From: a virus
Strand: one strand, 5' to 3'
IMG/VR virus record: IMGVR_UViG_3300032736_000431
Span: 1-25,289 of that record
DNA length: 25,289 bases
Shown here one piece after another: positions 7,975 through 16,022 of the stretch. The translations under genes were made by a program, and so were the position numbers. A model generated the notes under the pieces. That model was not told the DNA's origin. It made no database searches and saw only the letters and a program-made list of their open reading frames with translations. How positions within the stretch are numbered: the first letter of the stretch is position 1; the number at the start of each line of letters is the position of its first letter.

Positions 7975-9552
7975 CTATCTCCTTCTGCGTCTTTGACTGC
8001 GTTTGGTGACAACCCTTGCTTTCGAATTACGGCCCCGGGTGATACGGCCAAGCAATTCATTGCCGCCCCACCAAGACATGACGACTGCATCACCTTCGTT
8101 GGGAGAACGGCCCAATCGTTTAACCAAATCCTCTTTGTTTTCCAGCCTGATTCCGCCCGCCGGGACATCAAAGGTCGGTGCCGTCAGGTCAGAAAGTAGT
8201 GTTTGGCTGGGCGGTAGTGCAATCGGGCAACCGCCCTCTTGATCAGGGTCCAAGGCTTCCCGGAATTTCCAATAGGCGGCGGAACGGATATTTGTAAATC
8301 CAAGGGCGCGGTCGGTGGTCCGGAGAAGCGTTCCTTCGGCCCCTTTATACATCAGCACTTCAATTTTGTTGTCGGTCAAACTTTCCAGGATAGGGCCGCC
8401 GTAGCCGCCGCCCATGTCCAACACGATCAAAGCGCCATCCCGGCGGTTGGCAACAATATGGCCGGTCGAAACCTTGCCCATTGCTTCAATCGGGAGTTCC
8501 TTGCCGGGGATTTCAATCATCGGCGCAAACCAAGTGTCGTACCGGGGGGCAATAACCATCGGGTCTTTGCCACCGCCAGAGGCGTCTACACCCATCGCGG
8601 TCATCGGGTAATTAATCGGCGGGGTTTCTGTCCATCGCTCTTGGGCGGCCTGTATCCACGCGGTCGGAATGACTTGCCGGGGGTGGTCCCGAAGACCAAC
8701 GGTGAAGTTCCCTTCGGCGTATGTCTCTCTCAAATCCGAGGTAAGGTGCGAAAGTTTATCGCCGTAATTGCTTTTGTCTAAATCGGGGTTATCGGTCAAT
8801 TGTGAGCGAATGAAGGTTCTTGACGTTGCTCGGACCAGCCTTTCCACACCCTTGATGACCTTTGGATAAGGCCCGGGGCCATCGACTTCGCGTTCCTTGT
8901 CATCATCGCCCCGGAAGTACCACCTGACTTCGCCGGCAATAGCCGGGTTATGGTGTTTGGGGTCCAGCCATGCGGCGAATTTCTTGACCAGCCAAAGCCC
9001 GTCAGCGGTTAAGGGCGGGTTCGAAGCATAAACAATGCGGCAACGCTGGTCGGGATTGACGGAACGATTCCAGATACCGATAAATTCAACTTGGGTTTCG
9101 GTGAAATCAGCGGCTTCATCAAAGCCGATAAGATCATGCGGTTTTCCTTTATACGATTCCTTGTCGGACTCGTTGAGGCACCCGCCAAAATCCAATAGGC
9201 GATCTTTCATCCGCCACTTCAATAGGGTTCTGTTTAGGCCGTTGGAATGGCCAACAATATCAGCCGTTCTATCGGCCAACGCGCCAGCATCTTCCCGGAT
9301 ACGGCGCAAGATCAAGGATTGTTTGTGGTTGGTAAGGGCTAGGCCGCAAATTAAATCGGACTTGCCGCCGCCCGCCTCTCCACCAAAATACATTTCGTCG
9401 GCGTCACAAAAGAAGGCTTCGGTTTGGGGCCCCGGATTAGGCACCCAAATCAAACCTTGTGTTCCTTCTAGGGCCTCTTTTTCAAGTTCCTTTTTCTTGT
9501 CAGGGTCAAGGCTCTTTATCTCTTCCAATAATTCATCAAGAAGCGAAACCAC
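7975..9552 (-). CDS. terL: Terminase large subunit
   Basis: This 525-residue packaging motor combines ATPase and nuclease. Walker A is GGEAGGGKS at residues 57-65 and Walker B is LIGFDE at 141-146. The RNase H-like nuclease half has the expected acidic residues in GVDASGGGKD, LIVLDMGGG and NEGDAVVMSWW. The C-terminus is strongly basic (RSQRRRRR). The start is GTG at 9552, directly after the TAA of the preceding gene, with GGGGAA upstream. TerL cuts and pumps DNA into proheads through the portal. Unusually, it is about 9 kb of sugar and accessory genes away from terS. Confidence 0.95.
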   Translation of the reverse strand: MVSLLDELLEEIKSLDPDKKKELEKEALEGTQGLIWVPNPGPQTEAFFCDADEMYFGGEAGGGKSDLICGLALTNHKQSLILRRIREDAGALADRTADIVGHSNGLNRTLLKWRMKDRLLDFGGCLNESDKESYKGKPHDLIGFDEAADFTETQVEFIGIWNRSVNPDQRCRIVYASNPPLTADGLWLVKKFAAWLDPKHHNPAIAGEVRWYFRGDDDKEREVDGPGPYPKVIKGVERLVRATSRTFIRSQLTDNPDLDKSNYGDKLSHLTSDLRETYAEGNFTVGLRDHPRQVIPTAWIQAAQERWTETPPINYPMTAMGVDASGGGKDPMVIAPRYDTWFAPMIEIPGKELPIEAMGKVSTGHIVANRRDGALIVLDMGGGYGGPILESLTDNKIEVLMYKGAEGTLLRTTDRALGFTNIRSAAYWKFREALDPDQEGGCPIALPPSQTLLSDLTAPTFDVPAGGIRLENKEDLVKRLGRSPNEGDAVVMSWWGGNELLGRITRGRNSKARVVTKRSQRRRRR

Positions 9553-10440
9553 TTATAATTTCCCCTGGTCCCTGAATAACTGAATGAGCATGTCCACTTT
9601 GGTATCCAAGGTGGACTGCGGCCTTGGGCCTTCTACATTTGGGTCAACGCCGCTGATGACGTAGACTTCCCGCAAGAACCGAGCCATCGATATTTCGCCG
9701 TTAAGTTGGTTGATTTCGGCGGATAGCTGACCGTGCATTGCAGTTTTATCTGCCACCAGTGCGCCAAGATATTCCATCTTGGATTCCAGAGTCATGGCAA
9801 GATGGGTTTCCCAACCTTGGGGGTATGGGACAGGTTCCCGAAGCAAGCCACACCCGTCCGGCATATAGACGTTGACGCCAGCGAGTCTTGCAAGGTCAAT
9901 GAAGTGCCGGGCACCGGTGTATTGGTGCTTGTATTCTTCACCGGATTCCAGATCAATGCCCCAAAGGCCAAGGTCGGTTACGCCTTCTTCTAGGGCCATA
10001 GCAACCGCATAGACAATTGACGATGTGAACCATGTCCGGCCATACTTCTCAAACATTTGCTGTTTGGGATAGACCACATTGGCCGGCCAATCCGGCATCG
10101 AGTCTTCGGTGTAGATAATTTGGGGCGGCTCAACGGCCTTCAATTCTTCCAGATATTCACGGAATCCGTCCGGCCAGCGGCCATTCCCATGAATCTCAAA
10201 GAGGCGTTCCCAGCGGTTTGAATTTTTCCCGCCGGGCCCAATGGTCCAGAATTCCCAAGACAAGTCGTTTAATGGAGCCGCGCCCCGTGAGGGACACGTT
10301 CCAAGAATGCCTATCTTGCGGGGCGGCTTATTCCTGATTTCCCGTTTATACCCATCCATTACGACGGTTTTATATTCGGGGGCTTTCTCTTCAGGCGCGG
10401 GCCGGTTGTCCGCAAGACTCGGCGTTTTCTTCTTAGACAT
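9553..10440 (-). CDS. Rossmann-like phage protein, possibly sialyltransferase/MptE-like fold
   Basis: The 295-residue product starts at the ATG at 10440, which shares its A with the previous stop (TAATG). After a disordered basic start comes a Rossmann-type segment, KIGILGTCPSRGAAPLNDL, then WEFWTIGPGGKNSNRW and FEIHG. The core ends with GVTDLGLWGIDLESGEEY and ARHFIDLARLAGVNVYMPDG, and the C-terminus is helical. Phage proteins with this pattern are common near terL and resemble the GxGPS-type fold of MptE/DUF115 and some sialyltransferases. That link is from pattern recognition only. The 20777-21436 gene encodes a similar protein. Given the sugar cluster, glycosyl transfer is possible but unproven. 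Confidence 0.6.
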   Translation of the reverse strand: MSKKKTPSLADNRPAPEEKAPEYKTVVMDGYKREIRNKPPRKIGILGTCPSRGAAPLNDLSWEFWTIGPGGKNSNRWERLFEIHGNGRWPDGFREYLEELKAVEPPQIIYTEDSMPDWPANVVYPKQQMFEKYGRTWFTSSIVYAVAMALEEGVTDLGLWGIDLESGEEYKHQYTGARHFIDLARLAGVNVYMPDGCGLLREPVPYPQGWETHLAMTLESKMEYLGALVADKTAMHGQLSAEINQLNGEISMARFLREVYVISGVDPNVEGPRPQSTLDTKVDMLIQLFRDQGKL

Positions 10441-10952
10441 TAGCCAATTGTAATCCCAACAGTTGAGCCGATGACCGCCCATTCCGTAGTGCTGATACCA
10501 CGAAGCCGGATGGTCCGCCCGGCAACGGTCGCACCACTGACGAACATCGAAGAACCAGCACCAACGGCGGCGGGCTGGAAGATGATCGAGGTTGCGGTGC
10601 CGCCAAGGGTGAATTCCGAACCGGAGGTGCGGATATTGATTTCTTTTTCAATACCGGCGACCGGGGCCGAAATTTCATGCGCCGTCATAGCCGTGGCCGA
10701 AGCCGTGGCAAGCAATTGGCGACCATAATTAGTGAAGGTGGATCCGACAGAAGCCGCGACGGAGGCATTGGCGTCCAAGGTATTACCAGCAACGGAAAAA
10801 ACGCCGTTGAAGGAAAGTGCCGTCGAGGATGATTTAATCCCGCCGGTAGAGTCTTTCATCAAAGAGCCATAGCCGTTTTTATCGACAATCGCGCCGGTCG
10901 AAGACAGCGCAAGACGCCGCCCGTGGATGGAAGTAAGCCTGTTATAAGCCAT
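10440..10952 (-). CDS. Hypothetical phage protein, probable beta-rich virion component
   Basis: The 170 residues are rich in Ser, Thr, Gly and Ala with alternating hydrophobic residues, for example MFVSGATVAGRTIRLRGI and SIIFQPAAVGAGSS. This is typical of beta-structured virion or decoration proteins. It has no signal peptide, membrane segment or catalytic motif that I can see. A strong AAGGAGAT ribosome site precedes the ATG at 10952. It is coupled by TAATG to the next gene. Composition and the neighbouring gene at 11028 suggest a capsid decoration or fibre-like role, by inference only. Confidence 0.7.
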   Translation of the reverse strand: MAYNRLTSIHGRRLALSSTGAIVDKNGYGSLMKDSTGGIKSSSTALSFNGVFSVAGNTLDANASVAASVGSTFTNYGRQLLATASATAMTAHEISAPVAGIEKEINIRTSGSEFTLGGTATSIIFQPAAVGAGSSMFVSGATVAGRTIRLRGISTTEWAVIGSTVGITIG

Positions 10953-11027
10953 TGAAATATCTCCTTGTTTGCTTGGATTGCTGTTGCGTTGGAGTGGGGC
11001 TTGTATTCCGGTGCCTCTTACCGGGTG

Positions 11028-11366
11028 TTATCCGCCGTAACCAATGGTGACATTGGCTTCAACGGTCGTGGACGAAACCATCGCCAAGTGCGTATACGAT
11101 GGCTTGGCAAGATGAAGAAAAACAGTTTGTCCGCCTTCAATCAGCATGGAGTCGGAAGACGCGGCGGCAATACCTGAATCACCAAGACCAATATGGAAAT
11201 GAGGCGTCCCGGTTTGTGTGTTGATGCGGACGGTCCGATTGCTTGGCCCCTGCCATTCACGGAGCCCGGTCGATTGCAGCGCCGACGCAAACGATGTGCT
11301 ATCAACCGTTTTTGTAAAACTCGGGGCCGTTGAAAGTATCGGGACGAAAGGTTGATGCACTCGCAT
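11028..11366 (-). CDS. Hypothetical phage protein, probable beta-rich virion component
   Basis: The 112-residue protein begins MRVHQPFVPILSTAPSF and follows an AGGAGC ribosome site. It consists of short predicted strands (HFHIGLGDSGIAA, QTVFLHLAKPSYTHLAMV, EANVTIGYGG) with many Ser and Thr residues. No family is recognised. Pairing with the 10440-10952 gene, between the glycosyltransferase and terL, suggests a two-gene unit of surface or decoration proteins that could even be glycosylation targets. That is speculation. Confidence 0.65.
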   Translation of the reverse strand: MRVHQPFVPILSTAPSFTKTVDSTSFASALQSTGLREWQGPSNRTVRINTQTGTPHFHIGLGDSGIAAASSDSMLIEGGQTVFLHLAKPSYTHLAMVSSTTVEANVTIGYGG

Positions 11367-11376
11367 GGTATTGCTC

Positions 11377-12081
11377 CTAAAAAGCTAGGTGATCTAAATA
11401 TTTTTGTTCGTCGGCCTTGGCCGCCCTTGACCCAATTTCTGAATCGCCGGGCCGGGGAAGGATGTCGCAAAGGACTCTGTCAAGAAATCCCATCTTCACG
11501 CCCGCGTCACGGAATTGTTGCTGAAGATCGGTATCACAAACCCGATTATGGTCATTCTGCCAACAGTCAGGGTTGAACTTGAATGACTTCAGCTTTGACC
11601 GATAAAGCCAAGTCTGAAGAGAGCCGACCTTTACGCCATCAACATCATAGGGCTCAAGGACTCCGTCCGGTGAAGACGCCGCCGCTGACACAAAATCGAA
11701 GGCTTGCTCGTTGGCGAAGGAAAGAAGGCTGGAAATCAGGTCCGGATGCCAAACGTCATCGTCATCGATGGTGGCAATCCAGTCTCCGGTACATTCCTCA
11801 AGACCAGAATTTGAAGCGGCTACTCTGCCGGCGAACCAATGGGTTTCAAGGGTCGGCGGATATGTCAACACTCGGGGGATAGACTTACATCTAACCCGCC
11901 AATCGTGCGAAAAATGGTATGTGGCTACTTCGTTCTCGGTTTGGTCGGTACACCCGTGGGCAACCACAATGATTTCCAAATCCCGGTATGTCTGATTGGT
12001 GACGCTGGGTAAGGCCCGTTCCATTAAAAGGTCCACACGGTTGTGGGTTGGAATATAGACCGATACGAGGGGATTTAACAT
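11377..12081 (-). CDS. Glycosyltransferase family 2
   Basis: The 234-residue protein has a GT-A nucleotide-sugar-binding start, PLVSVYIPTHNRVDLLMERA. NQTYRDLEIIVVAHGCTD follows, and the metal/donor-binding acidic motif is IATIDDDDVWHPD. This is a single-domain GT2 enzyme without membrane segments. GT2 enzymes transfer sugar from NDP-sugars; they are not the usual CMP-sialyltransferase families, so the gene may build an acceptor glycan rather than use the CMP-nonulosonate. Its ATG overlaps the aminotransferase stop (ATGTTAA), so it is part of the sugar operon. Confidence 0.88.
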   Translation of the reverse strand: MLNPLVSVYIPTHNRVDLLMERALPSVTNQTYRDLEIIVVAHGCTDQTENEVATYHFSHDWRVRCKSIPRVLTYPPTLETHWFAGRVAASNSGLEECTGDWIATIDDDDVWHPDLISSLLSFANEQAFDFVSAAASSPDGVLEPYDVDGVKVGSLQTWLYRSKLKSFKFNPDCWQNDHNRVCDTDLQQQFRDAGVKMGFLDRVLCDILPRPGDSEIGSRAAKADEQKYLDHLAF

Positions 12082-13259
12082 TTGATACCCGGTCCGGATG
12101 GGATGTTGATAATGGATTTTGCAAGTCCCATCGTGATTTTCAATTCATCCCTTGGGTTGGATTGATACATCGGCAAAAGGTTTAACGGGGTCCATGCCAA
12201 CCGGGATTCAAGCCCTATGGAATCCAGCAACAGGATAACCTCTTGGCGAAGGGGTTCATCGCTAATATGAACCGCGTTTAACCAATGGTTTGTTGCCCGT
12301 GGGTAGCGTGGAATTCTAGCAAACGGAACATTTTCAATCGCTTCGCCGTACCGGTTGGCCAGTTTCAATTTTGCTGCCAGAATTTCCGGCAAGCGTTCCA
12401 TTTGCGCCACTCCAAGGGCCGCGTTCATGTTCGGCATCCGGTAATTAAAGCCAACATCGACATGCCAGAATTGGTGCGGGACATCAACTTTGGAAACGGA
12501 AGCCATTGTCCGGACTTTAGAGGCGGTGATTTCATCGTTTGTCAGGACCATGCCGCCGCCGCCCGTGGTGATCACCTTGTTGCCGTTGAAGCTGATGGCC
12601 GCCGCGTGGCCGGTGACTTTTTTCAATGCCCCTAAAGCCTGGGCGGAGTCTTCAATAAGGGTTACGCCGTGATCGTCACACACCTTTTTGATTTGATCGA
12701 TGTCGCAAAGGTGGCCGAAGTTATGAACCGCAACCACGGCCTTGACCGTGTGGTTTCTTAGCCAATCATCCAGCCACACCGGGCTTAGGCCGCCGTATTT
12801 GTCGCAATCGACAAAATTTGGTATCGCACCGCAATAACTGACCGCGTTGGCGACGGCCACAAACGTAAAAGCCGGGACCACAACATGATCACCGGGCTTA
12901 ATATGGGCGGATAATAGGGCTAGATGCAGGGCGGCGGTGCCGCTGGAAACGGCGACGGCATGTTTGGCCCCGGTTTCTTTGGCAACGGCCTTCTCAAAGC
13001 GTTCAACGTGGGGCCCGTGGGTGACAGCGCCTATGCTGACGGCCTCTTTAACCGCGTTTGCTTCAGAACGGCCTATCAGCGGGGCATGAAGTAGGGCCCG
13101 GCCTTTTACAACGCCCCGGATTGCCGCAACGACATCAAACGCTCTGCTTCCTGAAAATCTTTCAGGTGATCGATGTCCACTGATTTCTCTTCCTCCATAC
13201 GGTAGGTCGCCACTCTCCCCGTGTCGAAGAGTCCCGTTTCCCTTAGCCATGTTGTCCAT
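12075..13259 (-). CDS. LegC-like PLP-dependent sugar aminotransferase (DegT/DnrJ/EryC1 family)
   Basis: The frame spans 394 codons. The conserved protein begins near residue 41 (AFDVVAAIRGVV), which resembles the F-EVV-x-x-IR start of LegC enzymes. SSGTAALHLAL lies at 106-115, IEDSAQALGA at 202-211, and the PLP Schiff-base lysine in SFNGNKVITTGGGG is K228. LegC aminates the 4-keto sugar made by a 4,6-dehydratase in legionaminate synthesis. Start problem: there is no ATG, GTG or TTG in frame near residue 41, and the only visible ATGs (13259 and 13250) lie about 150 bases inside the cytidylyltransferase gene. A rare start codon, a long overlap or a frameshift must be involved. Confidence 0.88.
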   Translation of the reverse strand: MDNMAKGNGTLRHGESGDLPYGGREISGHRSPERFSGSRAFDVVAAIRGVVKGRALLHAPLIGRSEANAVKEAVSIGAVTHGPHVERFEKAVAKETGAKHAVAVSSGTAALHLALLSAHIKPGDHVVVPAFTFVAVANAVSYCGAIPNFVDCDKYGGLSPVWLDDWLRNHTVKAVVAVHNFGHLCDIDQIKKVCDDHGVTLIEDSAQALGALKKVTGHAAAISFNGNKVITTGGGGMVLTNDEITASKVRTMASVSKVDVPHQFWHVDVGFNYRMPNMNAALGVAQMERLPEILAAKLKLANRYGEAIENVPFARIPRYPRATNHWLNAVHISDEPLRQEVILLLDSIGLESRLAWTPLNLLPMYQSNPRDELKITMGLAKSIINIPSGPGIKC

Positions 13260-13702
13260 GCAATATATACCGCCCCGTTTGCGTCCGGCCCACGGTCATC
13301 AACAGTGATACATGACGGGGCTTTTGAGTGAAAACAAGTAAGAATGCAGCCATCAATATCTTCAACGGTCCGCATCGGAGAAGTAGCCTGAAGTAAAACC
13401 GTGTAATCGTGCGGTTCGTAAAATTCCAGAACATTGAAAATGGCGTCGTATATTGAGGACTCGTCCGCCGCAAGGTGCAGTGGCCTATCGTTTATTTCAA
13501 CATTGTGGCTCTTGACCACATTGACCACGGCGGGGTCATCGGTTGAAACAACAATCTTATCGATGAATTTACTCTTTTTGGCCTCTTCAACGGCATACAT
13601 AACCATCGGCTTGCCGTTTAAATCCCGCATGTTCTTTCCAGGAAGCCGTTTGGAGCCTGCCCGGGCCGGGATGATGGCCAGAATGGTTTTACCGTTGATC
13701 AT
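13106..13702 (-). CDS. CMP-nonulosonate synthetase (acylneuraminate cytidylyltransferase, NeuA/LegF-like), shortened
   Basis: The enzyme joins CTP to a nonulosonic acid to give the CMP-sugar. From the ATG at 13702, which overlaps the hisF-like stop as ATGA, it has 198 residues. The nucleotide-binding start IPARAGSKRLPGKN (11-24) is intact, as are VVSTDD (51-56), LLQATSPMRT (103-112) and the metal-binding SVDID (174-178). The family is usually about 225-235 residues. Here SCITVDDRGPDANGAVYIA is compressed, removing the loop that normally holds the R..LP..Y.NG segment of the sugar site. It may be active with an unusual substrate, or impaired. Confidence 0.9.
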   Translation of the reverse strand: MINGKTILAIIPARAGSKRLPGKNMRDLNGKPMVMYAVEEAKKSKFIDKIVVSTDDPAVVNVVKSHNVEINDRPLHLAADESSIYDAIFNVLEFYEPHDYTVLLQATSPMRTVEDIDGCILTCFHSKAPSCITVDDRGPDANGAVYIAWTTWLRETGLFDTGRVATYRMEEEKSVDIDHLKDFQEAERLMSLRQSGAL

Positions 13703-14490
13703 GCCGCCTCCCTTATTGGAATTCCGACCTTCAACAAATGGTCCCGGGTTTTCTTCAGGGGAATGGTGTCGTAATGCAGGCAATGAGCCATTGCGATGGC
13801 GTCCGCGCCAGCCTCGAAGGCGGCGGCGGCATCGATAATGCTTCCCATGCCACCGGAAGCGATGACCGGCACCTTACAGTTTTGGGCAATGCTGTGGATT
13901 AAATCGGTGCTAAAGCCCGTTTGGGTGCCTTCGCGGTCAATGGATGTCAGAAGGATTTCACCGGCACCTAATTCCACGACTTGACGGGCCCAATCTTCGG
14001 CGCACTTGCCGGTGTTTTCTCTTCCGCCGTCACACCAAACCATATTCGTATAAGCCGACCCCGGGCCGCCGTCATCCACTGGCCAAATATACCGCTTTAC
14101 GTCGATTTGCGCGACGATGGCTTGGCAGCCAAATTTTTCCGCGAGTTCTGTAATGATTCGTGGGTTGGCGGTGGCGGCGGTGTTGATTGCGATCTTGTCT
14201 GCACCTGACCGGAAAAGCCGGGCTGCATCATCGACGGTTCGAATACCGCCCCCGACTGTAATAGGGCAGAACACATCTTGGCTGGTATCTGATACCAATT
14301 GATGCAAAGCGTTCCGTCCGTATAAACTAGCCACGGTATCAAGAAATAAGATTTCATCGATTCCTTGGACATTGTATTTCCTCGCGTACTCGTTGGGGTC
14401 GCCAATGACACGCAAGCCCTCCATCCTGATTTGCTTTATCAAATTGTTGGATTTGATGTCCAGACGGGCTATGAGGCGTTTTTTAAGCAT
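13699..14490 (-). CDS. HisF-like cyclase subunit paired with the sugar amidotransferase
   Basis: The 263-residue beta/alpha barrel is homologous to imidazole glycerol phosphate synthase subunit HisF. Both catalytic aspartates are present, D11 in ARLDIKS and D130 in AQIDVKR. The phosphate-binding loops TVGGGIRTVDD and ASGGMGS are also intact. In flagellin and LPS clusters a second HisF/HisH pair supplies ammonia or an intermediate to PseA/WbpG-type amidotransferases, and the direct coupling here (ATGCTTAA overlap with the amidotransferase stop) supports that role rather than histidine synthesis. No HisH glutaminase subunit is in the window. Confidence 0.92.
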   Translation of the reverse strand: MLKKRLIARLDIKSNNLIKQIRMEGLRVIGDPNEYARKYNVQGIDEILFLDTVASLYGRNALHQLVSDTSQDVFCPITVGGGIRTVDDAARLFRSGADKIAINTAATANPRIITELAEKFGCQAIVAQIDVKRYIWPVDDGGPGSAYTNMVWCDGGRENTGKCAEDWARQVVELGAGEILLTSIDREGTQTGFSTDLIHSIAQNCKVPVIASGGMGSIIDAAAAFEAGADAIAMAHCLHYDTIPLKKTRDHLLKVGIPIREAA

Positions 14491-15700
14491 CGAACACCGT
14501 TTTGCGTAATTCGTATGAGGCGTTATCCCGCGTCCAGATTTTCGAGTTGCGGTAGCGGTTTACGACTTGCCAAAAATGGTTATTGTCCAGCCCAAGATAT
14601 TTTTGGGTTAAATCCATGTGGCGGCCCGGAACTTCGCCATCGTAACGCTTAACCAGTGCGACGGCCTCTTCCCGGGTGATTTCGCCGGACCGGACTTCTT
14701 GGGCCGCGTCGGACGTACACCGGCCCATGCCGAATTTGATGTAGGCCATAAAATAATGCAGGCCATCGGTGGCGTCATCCAAGGAAGCATATTTGGAATA
14801 TGTCCCTTCGGACCGGCCTTCGGGGTTTGATTCAAAGCCGTGGTTTTGGGCCGCCCGGTAGTAATTCGATTGAGGGTGCCAAAACTTGTAATACCCGAGC
14901 CAATGAAATTCAGGATTCCGGTCAAATTCCATCGGGGGCAAAGAGTAAAACTGGCTTATCTCCCGGATTTCATGTTTTTCAAAGGCCCCGATTTCAAGGC
15001 CGATGTCGATCAGCTTTTGAACGCCGGACCCCTTCTGATAAATCCGGTCCCAATCTTTCGTGTCCCACGATGGCTTGTCGTTGGCCGCCGGGTCGCCGCC
15101 GTATTCGGCTTCTCCGTTCTCACCAAAGAACACAATGGGAATATTGAACCTATAGGCCATCTGCATGGGATAGCAAAGCTGGCCGAATATGAAGGGAATG
15201 AATGGGTCGCCGTAATACTCGAAGGACAGCCGGGCCAACTTGCGGTGAATGATACCGTTGGGCCATGCCACTAGAGCGTCATATCCGGACTGTATGAAAC
15301 TGTCAAAATTCTTGAAGCCAATATCGGTATAAATAAACGGGGCCCACTTGACGCACAACGGGTTCATTCCGTGTTGCTCTTTCAGGGTGGCGGCGACGAA
15401 GGTGGAGTCTTTACCGCCGGAACACGGAACAATGACATCATAGCCGGACGTTTTCCGGTGCTTATCAAGAACCCCGCAAAGTTCACCGTGCCGTGCTGGC
15501 CAATTGATTTCGCTTTTCTTTTTTTCTGCGTATCGGCAAGCGGAGCAAACGCCTTCATCATCAAAGACAATGCGCGGGCGCTGGTTGCTTATAACACACC
15601 GCTTACAAAATTTGATTTCTTCCGGGCCGGTTTGTTCATCCAATGACTTGGCTTCGGCCCGGATGCGTTCTTCGACTTCGTTATCCCAAAGAGGGGTCAT
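14483..15700 (-). CDS. N-acetyl sugar amidotransferase (PseA/WbpG/LegA-type PP-loop enzyme)
   Basis: The 405-residue protein has an N-terminal zinc-like knuckle (CKRC at 32-35 and CSAC at 52-55) and an ATP-pyrophosphatase P-loop, VPCSGGKDST, at 91-100. The C-terminal part carries GGDPAAND and the long helical region usual for the family. PseA converts an N-acetyl group of pseudaminic acid to an acetamidino group, and WbpG does the same on a mannuronic acid derivative. By family, this gene makes an amidino sugar. Its ATG overlaps the stop of a tiny membrane-protein gene (ATGA), and it overlaps the hisF-like start by 8 bases. Confidence 0.92.
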   Translation of the reverse strand: MTPLWDNEVEERIRAEAKSLDEQTGPEEIKFCKRCVISNQRPRIVFDDEGVCSACRYAEKKKSEINWPARHGELCGVLDKHRKTSGYDVIVPCSGGKDSTFVAATLKEQHGMNPLCVKWAPFIYTDIGFKNFDSFIQSGYDALVAWPNGIIHRKLARLSFEYYGDPFIPFIFGQLCYPMQMAYRFNIPIVFFGENGEAEYGGDPAANDKPSWDTKDWDRIYQKGSGVQKLIDIGLEIGAFEKHEIREISQFYSLPPMEFDRNPEFHWLGYYKFWHPQSNYYRAAQNHGFESNPEGRSEGTYSKYASLDDATDGLHYFMAYIKFGMGRCTSDAAQEVRSGEITREEAVALVKRYDGEVPGRHMDLTQKYLGLDNNHFWQVVNRYRNSKIWTRDNASYELRKTVFDA

Positions 15701-15804
15701 TGCTCACCATCGTTTATTGCTCCGATTATCAACCAAATAGCGCAAAGACAAAAAATAAACACCACCACAATACCAAGATCGGCCATCAACTCACCAACCG
15801 TCAT
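15697..15804 (-). CDS. Single-pass membrane microprotein (35 aa)
   Basis: A 35-codon frame starts at the ATG at 15804 (MTVGELMADLGIV) and contains one hydrophobic segment, VVVFIFCLCAIWLIIGAI, with the charged tail NDGEQ. It fits precisely between neighbours: its ATG overlaps the stop of the upstream gene as ATGA, and its own TGA overlaps the amidotransferase ATG in the same way. This double coupling and the continuous membrane helix make it a convincing small gene. Function unknown; it could anchor a sugar enzyme complex or act as a small membrane regulator. Confidence 0.7.
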   Translation of the reverse strand: MTVGELMADLGIVVVFIFCLCAIWLIIGAINDGEQ

Positions 15805-16022
15805 TGCTGGATACGGGATGTGATTTCCCCTTGCTTGTCCATAGGGACCGGGGATTCCTTGCCACATTTCGTACATTGGGTTGCCACCAGAACATTCAGG
15901 GCCTTTTTATGATCAACCTTGACCATCAGGAAGAATTCAACACCACCGCATTGGCAATTACCGAAGCCGTTTGCGCCAAGGCCAAGGGCCCGTATGCCGG
16001 GAACGATAGTCTTTTCAGCCAT
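15801..16022 (-). CDS. Small Cys-rich (zinc-ribbon-like) protein
   Basis: The 73-residue protein begins MAEKTIVPGIRALGLGA. It has CQC near residues 23-25 and CTKC near 50-53, spaced for one zinc site, separated by a beta-type segment (VEFFLMVKVDHKKALNVLVA). No family is recognised. It starts just before the HNH gene's stop boundary and is coupled by ATGA to the membrane microprotein. Its position within the sugar operon is the only functional clue. Confidence 0.7.
   Translation of the reverse strand: MAEKTIVPGIRALGLGANGFGNCQCGGVEFFLMVKVDHKKALNVLVATQCTKCGKESPVPMDKQGEITSRIQQ

Noticed and set aside
13699-14490. HisF as a host histidine-biosynthesis gene
   Set aside because: No other his genes are near, and it overlaps the PseA/WbpG-type amidotransferase, as do the second HisF copies of surface-sugar clusters.
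14546-14560. Second GCGGTAGC match, inside the amidotransferase gene
   Set aside because: It is on the plus strand, opposite to transcription, and within coding sequence, so it is probably a chance match. Another GCGGTAG at about 1814 has the same problem.
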